A DNA stretch of 64,000 nt from Streptomyces bicolor (lineage in GTDB: Bacteria; Actinomycetota; Actinomycetes; Streptomycetales; Streptomycetaceae), in contig NZ_JOFS01000008.1 in NCBI RefSeq assembly GCF_000719285.1, positions 248,001 through 312,000 of the forward strand. The letters run 5' to 3'. The notes under the pieces are model-generated. The model was given only the letters and a program-made list of their open reading frames with translations. It had not been told where the DNA came from and searched no databases. A program made the translations under genes and the position numbers. Below, in pieces: positions 7,385 to 15,940 of this stretch (its first letter is position 1; the number at the start of each line of letters is the position of its first letter).

Positions 7385-9436
7385 TTACTCGGTGATGATC
7401 GCCGGGTCGCTCACACCCGGCCGCCCGTTCTCGACCCGCCCGGCGAACCGCCGCAGGAACGCCGGGTCGGCGTCGGAGGTGACGGTCAGGTCGTACCAGC
7501 GCCGGCTCACCAGCAGGTCGATGCAGCGCCGCACCGTGGCGCCGGGCCGCACCGTCACCGTCGTGGCGCGACCGCCGTACCCGTTGGCGACCTTCAGCAC
7601 GGCCGTGGCGGTGCCCTTGTTGGTGAACGTCAGCTCGATGTCGTCACCCTTGGGACGGGCGGTGACCTCGGGACCGGCCGCCGTGTTCGAGCCCTTGAAG
7701 TAGCGCACGAAGCCGGCCGGGCCGTGCACGGTCAGGTCGTACGAGCCGTTCGAGTACGCCGAGTTCCAGGTGTCGGCGATGCTCTTGCCGGCCTCGGTGG
7801 TGTACATCCACGGCCCGTCGGTGCGGTTGCCGGACGTGACATGGAAGGCGGCACCGGCCTTGGCGCCGGAGGCGAAGGTCAGCGTGAACCGGCCGGCGGC
7901 CGCGTCGACGGAACCGTCCACGTACGGGGCGTACTTGAGCGGCCGGGACGGGCGCAGACCGCGCTCTTGCTTGGGCATGTCCGGGTCGGCAGGCGGCGTC
8001 GGCTTGTAGTCGGGGTGACGCTCGCGGTCCTGCGGCTCGTACTCGTCCGTCTCCGGCAGTTCGGCGGGGCGGCTGTCCTTGCGGGAGAAGTCGAAGGCCG
8101 AGGTCAGGTCGCCGCAGACGGTCCGGCGCCAGGGCGAGATGTTCGTCTCCCTGACCCCGAAGCGGCGCTCCATGAACTGCAGGATCGAGGTGTGGTCGAG
8201 GGTCTCGGAGCAGACGTAACCACCCTTGCTCCACGGCGAGACGACCAGCATCGGAACCCGCGGCCCGAGACCGTACGGACCGGCGGGACGCTTGCTGTCG
8301 CCTTTGTAGAGGTCGAGCGAGACGTCGACCGTGGACTTGCCCTGGGAGGCGTCCTTCGGCGGGAGCGGCGGCACGACGTGGTCGAAGAAGCCGTCGTTCT
8401 CGTCGAAGGTGATGAACAGGGCCGTCTTCGACCAGACCTCCGGGTTGGCGGTGAGGGCGTCGAGGACCTGGGCGATGTACCAGGCGCCGTAGTTCGTCGG
8501 CCAGTTGGAGTGCTCCGTGAAGGCCTCGGGGGCGGCGATCCAGGAGATCTGCGGCAGCTTCCCGGCCTTCACATCGGCCTTCAGCTGGTCGAAGTAGCCG
8601 TCGCCGTTCTTGACGTCGGTGCCAGTGCGGGCCTTGTCGTACCAGGGGTCGCCAGGCTGGGCGTTCCGGTACTTGTTGAAGTACAGCAGCGAGTTGTCGC
8701 CGTAGTTGCCCCGGTAGGCGTCCTCGATCCAGCCCCAGGAGCCGGCCGCGTCCAGGCCGTCGCCGATGTCCTGGTAGATCTTCCAGGAGATGCCGGCCTG
8801 CTCCAGGCGCTCGGGGTAGGTCGTCCAGCCGTAGCCGAGCTCGTCGTTGCCGAGGACCGGGCCACCGCCGGTGCCGTCGTTGCCGGTGTATCCCGTCCAC
8901 ATGTAGTAGCGGTTCGGGTCGGTGGAGCCGATGAACGAGCAGTGGTAGGCGTCGCAGATGGTGAACGAGTCGGCGAGGGCGTAGTAGAAGGGGATGTCCT
9001 CACGGGTGAGGTACGCCATCGTCGTGGTGCCCTTGGCGGGTATCCACTTGTCGTACTTGCCGCCGTTGTAGGCCTGCTGGCCGTCGGTCCAGCCGTGCGG
9101 GAGGCCCTCGAGGAACTGCATGCCGAGGTCCTCGGCAGTCGGGTGGAACGGCAGGATGTCCTTGGTCCCGTCCGACTGGTGCCAGTTCGACTTGCCGTTG
9201 TCCAGCTTCACCGGACGCGGGTCACCGAAGCCGCGAACGCCGCGCAGCGCGCCGAAGTAGTGGTCGAAGGAACGGTTCTCCTGCATCAGGACGACGATGT
9301 GCTCGACATCCTCGATCGACCCGGTGCGGTGGTTCGCCGGGATGGCGGCGGCCCGCTGGATGCTGCTCGACAGAGCCGTGAACGCCGTGGTCGCGCCCGC
9401 GAGTTGAAGGAATCTGCGGCGATTGACTTCGGGCAT
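7385..9436 (-). CDS. phosphocholine-specific phospholipase C, Tat-exported
   Basis: This 683-aa secreted enzyme belongs to the phosphoesterase/acid-phosphatase-like PLC family, which hydrolyses phosphatidylcholine and sphingomyelin. The N-terminus is a twin-arginine signal (NRRRFLQLAGATTAFTAL). The first catalytic block is EHIVVLMQENRSFDHYFGAL, and further family blocks include FITFDENDGFFDHVVPP and GPRVPMLVVSPWSKGG. The final 200 residues form the two beta-rich DUF756 repeats usual for this family. GAGG lies 10 nt before the chosen ATG; in-frame starts up to 9481 exist but would bury the Tat motif. It is convergent with the DMT gene and probably serves phosphate or choline scavenging. Confidence 0.9.
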   Translation of the reverse strand: MPEVNRRRFLQLAGATTAFTALSSSIQRAAAIPANHRTGSIEDVEHIVVLMQENRSFDHYFGALRGVRGFGDPRPVKLDNGKSNWHQSDGTKDILPFHPTAEDLGMQFLEGLPHGWTDGQQAYNGGKYDKWIPAKGTTTMAYLTREDIPFYYALADSFTICDAYHCSFIGSTDPNRYYMWTGYTGNDGTGGGPVLGNDELGYGWTTYPERLEQAGISWKIYQDIGDGLDAAGSWGWIEDAYRGNYGDNSLLYFNKYRNAQPGDPWYDKARTGTDVKNGDGYFDQLKADVKAGKLPQISWIAAPEAFTEHSNWPTNYGAWYIAQVLDALTANPEVWSKTALFITFDENDGFFDHVVPPLPPKDASQGKSTVDVSLDLYKGDSKRPAGPYGLGPRVPMLVVSPWSKGGYVCSETLDHTSILQFMERRFGVRETNISPWRRTVCGDLTSAFDFSRKDSRPAELPETDEYEPQDRERHPDYKPTPPADPDMPKQERGLRPSRPLKYAPYVDGSVDAAAGRFTLTFASGAKAGAAFHVTSGNRTDGPWMYTTEAGKSIADTWNSAYSNGSYDLTVHGPAGFVRYFKGSNTAAGPEVTARPKGDDIELTFTNKGTATAVLKVANGYGGRATTVTVRPGATVRRCIDLLVSRRWYDLTVTSDADPAFLRRFAGRVENGRPGVSDPAIITE

Positions 9437-9597
9437 GAGTGAGGGACCTCTTCCCATTGAGGGTGATTTGACCGCCAGCATGTGACGGAATGCGCGCGGA
9501 AGGAGTGTTCCAGGAGCACCAAACGTCAGGGAAGGGTTCGGTGGCGCTTGTGTGAAAGTCGGGGGTACGTGAGGTATGCCGGGGCCGGAGCGCGGGG

Positions 9598-10896
9598 ATG
9601 GTCGCGATCATGACAGAGACGACGCGCACGGATTCCCCGCCGACCTCACGGCCCGTACGCCAGCTCCTCGCCGCCTCGGTCGGCAACGCCGTGGAGTGGT
9701 ACGACTGGTACGCCTACACCTTCCTCGCCACCTACATCGCGGCCGAGGTCTTCCCCAGGAGCGCGGACAACTCGCTGGTGCCGCTGCTGTCGACGTTCGC
9801 GGTCTTCGCGGTGGGCTTCTTCATGCGGCCGGTGGGCGGGCTGCTCATGGGTGCCGTCGCGGACCGGCGCGGACGGCGCGCGGCGCTGACGGTCACCATT
9901 CTGCTGATGGGCGGCAGCAGTCTGCTGGTCGGACTGACGCCGACGTACGAGTCGGCCGGCGTCCTCGCCCCGGTGATCCTGGTCCTCGCGCGGCTGCTCC
10001 AAGGCCTGTCGGTGGGCGGCGAGTTCGCGGCTTCGACGACGTTCCTGGTGGAGTCGGCGGGGCCGGGACGGCGCGGGCTGTTCTCAAGCTTCCAGTACGT
10101 GTCGACGACCGCCGGACAGCTCGTCGCGTCCGGCCTCGCGACACTGCTGGTGGACACGTTGAGCGACGGGCAGATGAACGGCTGGGGCTGGCGGGTGCCG
10201 TTCGTCCTCGGCGCCGTCCTCAGCCTGGTCGGCTTCTGGATCCGGCAGGGCGCGGAAGAGACCCGGAGCGCGGAGCAGCAACAGGCCCCGCGCCCCGGCC
10301 TGTTGGAGGCGCTGCGCCGCCATCCTCGGCAGTCCCTGCTGATCTGCGGCATCACCGCGGGTGGCACGATCGCGTACTACACGTGGACGTCGTATCTGCC
10401 GACCTACGCCGAACTCAACGCGGGCATCGAGAAGTCCGACGCGCTCCTCGCGGGCACGATCTCGCTCGCCTTCTTCGGCCTGCTCCAGCCCCTCGGCGGC
10501 CTCCTCTCCGACCGCTTCGGCCGCCGCCCCCTCCTCCTCTTCTTCGGCCTGGGTTTCACCCTCCTCACCGTCCCTCTCCTGCACGCCCTGCACGACTCGT
10601 TCGCGGTGCTGCTGCTCGTGCAGTGCGCGGGCATGGTGCTGCTGACCGGGTTCACATCGATCAGCGCGGCCGTGAACGCCGAGGTGTTCCCGCCGCGGGT
10701 GCGGGCGGCGGGGATCGGGTTCCCGTACTCGCTGACGGTGGCGATGTTCGGGGGTACGGCGCCGTACGTCGGCACGCTGTTCAAGGAACTGGGGCACCCG
10801 GACCTGTTCCCCTGGTACGTCGCCGTACTCTGCCTCGGCTCGTCGCTGGTGTACCTGCGGCTGCCCGAGACGGCGCACCGGCCGCTGGAACGCTGA
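9598..10896 (+). CDS. MFS transporter, MHS type
   Basis: This 432-aa protein is a second MHS-family member: residues 26-38 read ASVGNAVEWYDWY, followed by loop motifs MGAVADRRGRRAALT and LLSDRFGRRPLLLFF and about 12 membrane segments. It resembles alpha-ketoglutarate/organic-acid permeases. The start may instead be the ATG at 9610 (MTETTRTD). It ends 5 bp from the convergent FadR-like gene. The substrate is not readable from sequence; the phospholipase and fucosidase nearby suggest a scavenging locus. Confidence 0.83.
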   Translation: MVAIMTETTRTDSPPTSRPVRQLLAASVGNAVEWYDWYAYTFLATYIAAEVFPRSADNSLVPLLSTFAVFAVGFFMRPVGGLLMGAVADRRGRRAALTVTILLMGGSSLLVGLTPTYESAGVLAPVILVLARLLQGLSVGGEFAASTTFLVESAGPGRRGLFSSFQYVSTTAGQLVASGLATLLVDTLSDGQMNGWGWRVPFVLGAVLSLVGFWIRQGAEETRSAEQQQAPRPGLLEALRRHPRQSLLICGITAGGTIAYYTWTSYLPTYAELNAGIEKSDALLAGTISLAFFGLLQPLGGLLSDRFGRRPLLLFFGLGFTLLTVPLLHALHDSFAVLLLVQCAGMVLLTGFTSISAAVNAEVFPPRVRAAGIGFPYSLTVAMFGGTAPYVGTLFKELGHPDLFPWYVAVLCLGSSLVYLRLPETAHRPLER

Positions 10897-10901
10897 GCCC
10901 G

Positions 10902-11636
10902 TCAGCGCACCGGCGGGTGCGGGGCCGGCTCGTGTTCCGGTATGGCCGCGGTCCTGCTCAGGTGCTCCCGCAGCCACTGCTCCGTACTGCTGACGTGCAC
11001 CAACGCGGCGGCCTGGCTGAGCGGGGCGTCCCGCCGCGCCAGCGCCGTGAAGATCGCCTCGTGCTCGGCGAGGGTGCGGCCCGCCGCCCGGGCGTCGACC
11101 AGACCGCGCCAGATACGGGCCCGCAGAGTACGGCCCGAGACCCCTTCCAGCAGGGTGACCAGGGATTCGTTGCCCGTGGCGGCGACGACGGCCCGGTGGA
11201 ACGCCGCGTCGTACGCATTGAGTCGCTCGACGTCGTCACGGGCTTCCCGCATCGCGTCGAGGTGCCGCTTCACCTCGGCGAGGCCCTCGTCGGTGATCCG
11301 GGTGGCGGCCAGGGCGGTGGCCATGGGTTCGAGCAGCCGCCTGACCTCCATCAGGTCCAGCAGCGCGCCCGGGTCGCTCTGCAGCAGGTCCACCGCGCCG
11401 CCGATTCCCTCCAGCAGCAGGCTCGGCTGGAGGCTGGTCACATAGGTGCCGTCGCCGCGTCTGACCTCCAGCACCCGGGCGACGGCCAGCGCCTTGACGG
11501 CCTCGCGCGCGAGGTTGCGGGACAGCCCCAACTGGGCGGCGAGATCCGCTTCCGGAGGCAGCTTGGAGCCAGGGGGCAACGCCCCCGAGCGGATCAGCTC
11601 ACGGAGTTGTTCGATGGCCCTGTCGGTCAGAGACAT
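10902..11636 (-). CDS. GntR/FadR-family regulator with FCD domain
   Basis: The 244-aa protein opens with a GntR winged helix (LRELIRSGALPPGSKLPPEA, then LGLSRNLAREAVKALAVARV) and has a helical FCD ligand domain (LMEVRRLLEPMATALAATRI, AYDAAFHRAVVAATGN) containing the Asp/His residues that usually bind a metal and an organic acid. The ATG at 11636 is preceded by GAGG at 10 nt; an upstream in-frame TTG is less likely. It is divergent from the fucosidase and convergent with the MHS transporter, so it may control either or both. Confidence 0.85.
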   Translation of the reverse strand: MSLTDRAIEQLRELIRSGALPPGSKLPPEADLAAQLGLSRNLAREAVKALAVARVLEVRRGDGTYVTSLQPSLLLEGIGGAVDLLQSDPGALLDLMEVRRLLEPMATALAATRITDEGLAEVKRHLDAMREARDDVERLNAYDAAFHRAVVAATGNESLVTLLEGVSGRTLRARIWRGLVDARAAGRTLAEHEAIFTALARRDAPLSQAAALVHVSSTEQWLREHLSRTAAIPEHEPAPHPPVR

Positions 11637-11656
11637 GTGATGTCTACCTCTGAGCA

Positions 11657-11668
11657 AATAGCACTATT
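11657..11668. promoter_or_regulatory. short palindrome upstream of FadR-like gene
   Basis: AATAG-CA-CTATT lies about 20 nt upstream of the GntR start, within the divergent gap to the fucosidase gene. Its AT-richness is unusual for this DNA. It is a plausible autoregulatory operator but is short. Confidence 0.3.
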
Positions 11669-11757
11669 CAGCAACAAACCGGTCAACTCCCCTACCTCGG
11701 CAGGCACATTCATCCCTGCACACCCGTTGACAGTCGTAGGCCCCATGCCTGACGTTC

Positions 11758-14001
11758 ATGCGTATGTCGCAGTCGATCAGCAGGCGCAGGTTACTTGCCG
11801 GTGCCACGGCCGTCGCGGCGGCCGCGGTGACCACCGACGTGTTCGCGGCCGACGGTGCGTCGGCCGCTCCGAAGACCTACCAGCCCACCTGGGACTCCGT
11901 GAACCGACACCCCGCCGCCCCCGAGTGGTTCAAGGACGCCAAGTTCGGCATCTACTTCCACTGGGGCGTCTTCAGCGTCCCGGCATACGACAGCGAGTGG
12001 TACCCGCGCAACATGTATGTGCCGGACAGCAAGGCGAACAAGCATCACATCGCCACGTACGGCGACCCGTCCGTGTGGCCGTTCCACCACTTCATCGACG
12101 GTGCCGACGATCTGGCGGGACACCACAAGGAGTTCGCGCCGAAGCTCAAGTCCGAGGGCGGCGACTTCGATCCCGACGAATGGGCGCAGCTCTTCGTGGA
12201 CGCCGGGGCACGGTTCGCCGGGCCGGTCGCCGAGCATCACGACGGCTACTCGATGTGGGACAGCCAGGTCAACGAGTGGAACTCCGTACGCAAGGGGCCG
12301 GGCCTCGACCTGCTGCGGCTGTTCACCGACGCCATCCGCGCCAAGCGGCTGAAGCTGCTGGTGGCGATGCACCACGCGTACAACTACACCGGCTACTTCG
12401 AGTACGCGCCGCCACAGTCGGACGAGAGCCTCAAGAAGCTCTACGGGCAACTGAGTCCGGACGACGAGAACCAGCTCTGGTACGACAAGCTCAAGGAGGT
12501 CGTCGACCGGGCCCGGCCGGACATCCTGTGGCAGGACTGGAGACTGGACCACGTCGACGAGGCTCAGCGGCTGAACTTCCTGGCGTACTACTACAACCAG
12601 GCCGACAAGTGGGGCAAGGAAGTCGTCGCCACCTACAAGGACGGGTTCAACAGCCACGGCCAGGTCTTCGACTACGAGCGGGGCGGACCGGCCGACCTCA
12701 CCGCGCCCTACTGGCTGACCGACGACAGCATCTCCAGCTCCAGCTGGTGCTACACCGAGGGCATCGGCTACTACTCGCTCGCCCAGATGCTGCACTCGTT
12801 CATCGACCGGGTCAGCAAGAACGGCAACATGCTGCTCAACATCGCCCCCACGGCCGACGGCAGCATCCCGCAGGGCCAGCGCGACCTCCTGCTCGGCATC
12901 GGCGACTACCTGAAGCGATTCGGCGAGTCGATCTACGGCACCCGGGCCTGGACGGCGTACGGCGAGGGACCGACGAAGATGGGCGGCGGCTCCTTCACGC
13001 GGCCCACGGCCGGTACCGCGCAGGACATCCGCTTCACGCGGAACAAGGCGAACACGGTCCTGTACGCCACCGTGCTGGGGTGGCCCGGCAGTTCGCTGAC
13101 CATCGAGACGCTCGCCGCCGACCGGATCGACCTGGACTCGCTGTCCTCGGCGCAGCTGCTCGACACGAGGGCCGGCACCTACATCGACCTCCCCACCCCG
13201 GCCCAGGACGCGACCGGCCTGACGGTGACCCTCCCCTCGGCGGCGCCGTTCGACGCCCCGGCGTACGTCCTGAAGCTCCGCTTCTCCGGCCGGATCCCCA
13301 CGCTGCAGCCGCTGGTCGGCGCACTGGCGTTCAAGGACGCCGACTACGGCGGTGACAGCGCCGTACTCGCCCTCGGCAGCTACACCGCCGAGCAGTCGAC
13401 CCTCGCCGGGCTGCCGCCACGCACCCTCTCCTCACTGAAGCTCGCTCCCGGGTACGAGGTCATCGGCTACTCCCGCGACGACTTCACCGGCACGGCGTGG
13501 ACCTTCACCGCCGACGCCCCCGGCATCCGCGAGAGGATCACGTCCCTGAAGGTCGTGTTCAACCCCTCGGCGCACTTCCGGATCACCAACGTCACGAGCG
13601 GCCTGGCCCTGGACAGCGGCGGCGACGTCTCCTCCGGCTCCGACCTGAAGCAGTGGACCTGGGACGGCTCCCCCAACCTCCAGTGGCAGGCGGTCGACCT
13701 CGGCAACGGCCACTACAAGCTGGTCAACCGCGCGAACGGCATGGTCGCCGACGGTCGGGGCGCCACCAGCGCGGGCGCCACCGCCGGGCAGGCCGAGTGG
13801 AACGGCAGCACTGACCAGCAGTGGCTGATCACCCACCGAGGCGACGGCCGCTACTCCCTCGCCAACCGCACCACGGGCCTCGTCCTGGACGGCGGCGGCA
13901 CGGTCTCCTCGGGCTCCGTCACCAAGCAGTGGACGTGGGGCACCAGCACCAATCTGCTGTGGACGTTCACCGAGGTCCAGGCGTCGCCGTCGGACGCTTG
14001 A
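11758..14001 (+). CDS. secreted alpha-L-fucosidase (GH29) with crystallin-like and ricin-type lectin domains
   Basis: The 747-aa protein has a Tat signal (SRRRLLAGATAVAAAAV) and a GH29 catalytic domain (residues about 40-420) with KFGIYFHWGVFSVPAYDSEW, GPVAEHHDGYSMWDS and the nucleophile motif ILWQDW, where Asp260 is the likely nucleophile. A linker domain follows with LAPGYEVIGYSRDDFTG, resembling a beta/gamma-crystallin unit. The last about 145 residues form a ricin B-type beta-trefoil (repeated LVNRANGMVADGRG, QQW/LQW motifs) for carbohydrate binding. It should remove terminal fucose outside the cell. The second ATG at 11764 is an alternative start; no clear ribosome site precedes either. 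Confidence 0.9.
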   Translation: MRMSQSISRRRLLAGATAVAAAAVTTDVFAADGASAAPKTYQPTWDSVNRHPAAPEWFKDAKFGIYFHWGVFSVPAYDSEWYPRNMYVPDSKANKHHIATYGDPSVWPFHHFIDGADDLAGHHKEFAPKLKSEGGDFDPDEWAQLFVDAGARFAGPVAEHHDGYSMWDSQVNEWNSVRKGPGLDLLRLFTDAIRAKRLKLLVAMHHAYNYTGYFEYAPPQSDESLKKLYGQLSPDDENQLWYDKLKEVVDRARPDILWQDWRLDHVDEAQRLNFLAYYYNQADKWGKEVVATYKDGFNSHGQVFDYERGGPADLTAPYWLTDDSISSSSWCYTEGIGYYSLAQMLHSFIDRVSKNGNMLLNIAPTADGSIPQGQRDLLLGIGDYLKRFGESIYGTRAWTAYGEGPTKMGGGSFTRPTAGTAQDIRFTRNKANTVLYATVLGWPGSSLTIETLAADRIDLDSLSSAQLLDTRAGTYIDLPTPAQDATGLTVTLPSAAPFDAPAYVLKLRFSGRIPTLQPLVGALAFKDADYGGDSAVLALGSYTAEQSTLAGLPPRTLSSLKLAPGYEVIGYSRDDFTGTAWTFTADAPGIRERITSLKVVFNPSAHFRITNVTSGLALDSGGDVSSGSDLKQWTWDGSPNLQWQAVDLGNGHYKLVNRANGMVADGRGATSAGATAGQAEWNGSTDQQWLITHRGDGRYSLANRTTGLVLDGGGTVSSGSVTKQWTWGTSTNLLWTFTEVQASPSDA

Positions 14002-14090
14002 CCGCCCTCGACAGCCGGTGGCGCCGACCAGGGGCGGGCCGGTGAGGCCGAGGGGGGAGTGCAGGGCCGTTCCCGCGGTCCAGGACGAGT

Positions 14091-14657
14091 TCAGGCGCGC
14101 ATCCCCTGCAGCATGATGCTCAGGTAGCGGCTGCCGGATTCGAGGCGGGCCTTCTGGTCGTCGGCGTGGATCTGGGCGGCGGTGGCGATTCCGCACATGA
14201 GCGGCCGCAGGTCCTCCCAGGTGACCACGGAGCGCACGATCCCCGCAGCGTGCACGCGCTCGAGCAGCCGGCCGACCAAGGAATCCATCTGATCGGCGAG
14301 TTCAGTGGTGCGGGGCAGAACGTGGTCCGGCGCGGAGCGCACGACGGTGATGGAGGGGTCGGTCAGCTGCACCTCCAGCGTGGCGTCGAGGAAGTCCACC
14401 AGGGCCTGCCAAGGGTCGTCCTGGGCCAGGGCCTGCTCGGCGTGGGCGACCAGCGCTTCCAGGCCGGGCGTGGCCACGGTCTCCATCAGAGCTTCCGGGT
14501 TCGGGAAGTGCCGGTAGACGGTGGCCACCCCCACCTTGGCGAGGCGGGCAACGTCGTTGAGCTGCAACGGGACGCCGTCGTCCACGAGCCGCCGGCCCAC
14601 GTCGACGATGCGCTGCCGGTTACGGGCAGCGTCCCTGCGCATCGGTGCTGTGGTCAT
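14091..14657 (-). CDS. TetR family transcriptional regulator
   Basis: The 188-aa protein has a TetR helix-turn-helix: NRQRIVDVGRRLVDDGVPLQ, then DVARLAKVGVATVYRHFPNP. The rest is helical and resembles regulators that act on neighbouring short-chain dehydrogenases or MFS genes. Another in-frame ATG at 14687 is possible but would overlap an inverted repeat. The gene to its left in this divergent arrangement has been lost to the IS701/scar region, so its target may be missing. Confidence 0.8.
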   Translation of the reverse strand: MTTAPMRRDAARNRQRIVDVGRRLVDDGVPLQLNDVARLAKVGVATVYRHFPNPEALMETVATPGLEALVAHAEQALAQDDPWQALVDFLDATLEVQLTDPSITVVRSAPDHVLPRTTELADQMDSLVGRLLERVHAAGIVRSVVTWEDLRPLMCGIATAAQIHADDQKARLESGSRYLSIMLQGMRA

Positions 14658-14672
14658 ACCCACAGCATAACC

Positions 14673-14718
14673 GGATAGGTCATCCATCTATACTACGGTC
14701 AAGCGGATACATTATCCG
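14673..14718. promoter_or_regulatory. paired TetR operator candidates
   Basis: CGGATA-CAT-TATCCG is a perfect 15-bp palindrome at 14704-14718. A weaker related site GGAT-AGGTC-ATCC lies at 14673-14685. Both lie directly upstream of the TetR start at 14657, as expected for autoregulation and control of a rightward gene. Confidence 0.55.
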
Positions 14719-14992
14719 GGCTGACCAAGTCACTGCCGGACGCCCCGCTCTGACCAAGCAGGCAGCAGCCGACCCGGGTGATACCACCACGGGCGGCGGC
14801 CGCAGCCGCACATGCCCGTCGCACAGAACCGACAAGGGCAGGCGTCCGTGCCTCACTTCGTTTCTCCCGGCCTGAAGGCCCCACGTAATGACCCACACGA
14901 CTACAGAACGGCCCAGCGGCGGATCCGCCAGAGCCGTCGTCCGCGTGAGTGGACGGACGAGCCGGACCGATGCCGCAGGGCAGGAGTCCGGT
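14719..14992. other. no intact gene
   Basis: A short open frame starting MTHTTTERPSG at 14888 begins here but runs into transposase debris. It may be the remaining N-terminus of the gene once controlled by the TetR. Nothing else was recognised. Confidence 0.3.
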
Positions 14993-15140
14993 CTCGAGGA
15001 GCGAGGGCTGTCCTATGTCCTGGCCCTGCACGGGAAGGAAGTCGCCCACCCGGAGGATGTCGAGCCGCACCAGCCTGCCGCACCCCACCGCGAGCCGTCT
15101 GCGTCCTCGCAGCAGAGGCGGGTGCGGAGCGGTTCAGTCC
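14993..15140 (+). pseudogene. IS701-family transposase fragment
   Basis: The frame from 14993 reads LEERGLSYVLALHGKEVAHP and the next frame reads RTPPRAV, then AAEAGAERFS. Together these resemble the middle of IS701-type DDE transposases, with a frameshift at about 15080. No start, terminal repeats or catalytic residues remain. The identification rests on memory of the family. Confidence 0.4.
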
Positions 15141-15512
15141 ACCCTCGTCGACAGCGACGGCAACACCGTGACCGAGACCCTGCCGGGCGCGTACCGGACC
15201 GTCAGGTGAACTGACCCCACACGCTCCGCCCCCGCGGCGGACCGGGGAACGGCTGGGGCCGACCTGTAGCGACACCCCTGACGAGACGGTCATTCACCGC
15301 AAAATCATCGACGCGGCGACGACACCAGCCGTCAGCTGAGAACAGGAGACACGACTGCCCCTCCAGCAGGCTCGCGCTCTGAGTGCACATATCGCTCAAC
15401 CCTGTGACCAGGCGCTTTACATCGATCCTTCCGCAGGACGGAAGCGGTATTGCGCCCCCGCGAAGCCCTTCCCGACGATGACGCCACCACAGAGAGACGG
15501 GAGCCAGCCCCC
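15141..15512. other. 372-bp non-coding scar
   Basis: A possible gene tail (STLVDSDGNTVTETLPGAYR, ending at a stop at 15209) opens this stretch; it was not recognised. A small hairpin CTTCCG-CAGGA-CGGAAG follows near 15430. The last about 30 bases before 15513 resemble the leader of the Rieske gene at 50762. Confidence 0.3.
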
Positions 15513-15563
15513 ATGCCTCACACGACCGCCTTCGCCAGGAACCAGTGGTCAGGAACCAGTGGT
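15513..15563 (+). pseudogene. 5' fragment of a second VanA-like Rieske oxygenase gene
   Basis: The first 36 bases from the ATG at 15513 match the start of the intact oxygenase gene at 50762 at 35 positions and encode MPHTTAFARNQW. Immediately afterwards the sequence AGGAACCAGTGGT is repeated and the frame ends within 24 codons. The rest of the gene is absent and the plasmid-like block starts, so this marks an insertion or recombination junction. Confidence 0.75.
15537..15563. repeat. 13-bp direct duplication at junction
   Basis: AGGAACCAGTGGT occurs at 15537-15549 and again at 15551-15563, separated by one C. Only the left copy is in the reading frame of the oxygenase start. It may be a recombination or target-duplication scar. 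No matching copy was found near the other side of the plasmid-like block. Confidence 0.7.
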
Positions 15564-15645
15564 ACAGCTAGCGCACCTTTCTGACCTGCGCTTGCGTGGG
15601 GGCGATGAGGCTGTGACCTGCTAGGACGGGTTGCGGAGGCGATCG

Positions 15646-15739
15646 GAGGCAGTCAGAGGAAAACACTCTGATTCGACCCCGGTTCGACCCGGGTCGCTCA
15701 GAGGCAGTCAGAGGCAGCGACCTCTGCAACTGACCTCTG
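15646..15739. repeat. iteron-like direct and inverted repeats upstream of Rep-like gene
   Basis: GAGGCAGTCAGAGG occurs at 15646-15659 and 15701-15714, and complementary CCTCTG units follow at 15721-15739 (CCTCTG-CAACTGA-CCTCTG). TTCGACCC is also repeated between them. Placement 200-300 bp before a Rep-like gene fits a plasmid replication origin, though this is inference. Confidence 0.5.
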
Positions 15740-15940
15740 GGGGACCTGAGTCGGCCGGTGTGGATCACCAGTGGGCCTCTCTGGCGGTGCTCTGGTTCGA
15801 CCTCGGTCGAGCTGCGATGGGGACGCCTGCCTCCACTCGGGGCCAGGCATACGAGGGCCTCCAGGACGGCCATTCTGGAGACCTTTCTGGCGCCGATGGA
15901 GGTCGGTTCCGGACACCACCCGTGGTTTTAGCGGGCCTGG

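Noticed and set aside
9437..9597. PHO box upstream of phospholipase C
   Set aside because: No pair of GTTCACC-like units with 11-bp spacing could be found; only loose matches.
9576..13355. Very long open frame of about 1,259 codons on the plus strand
   Set aside because: It is antisense or off-frame to the MFS, FadR and fucosidase genes, has Arg/Pro/Ala-rich random composition and no family motif; it is a high-GC shadow.
15660..15700. tRNA T-arm-like sequence GGTTCGACCC
   Set aside because: No acceptor, D-arm or anticodon stem could be built around it; it is part of a local repeat.
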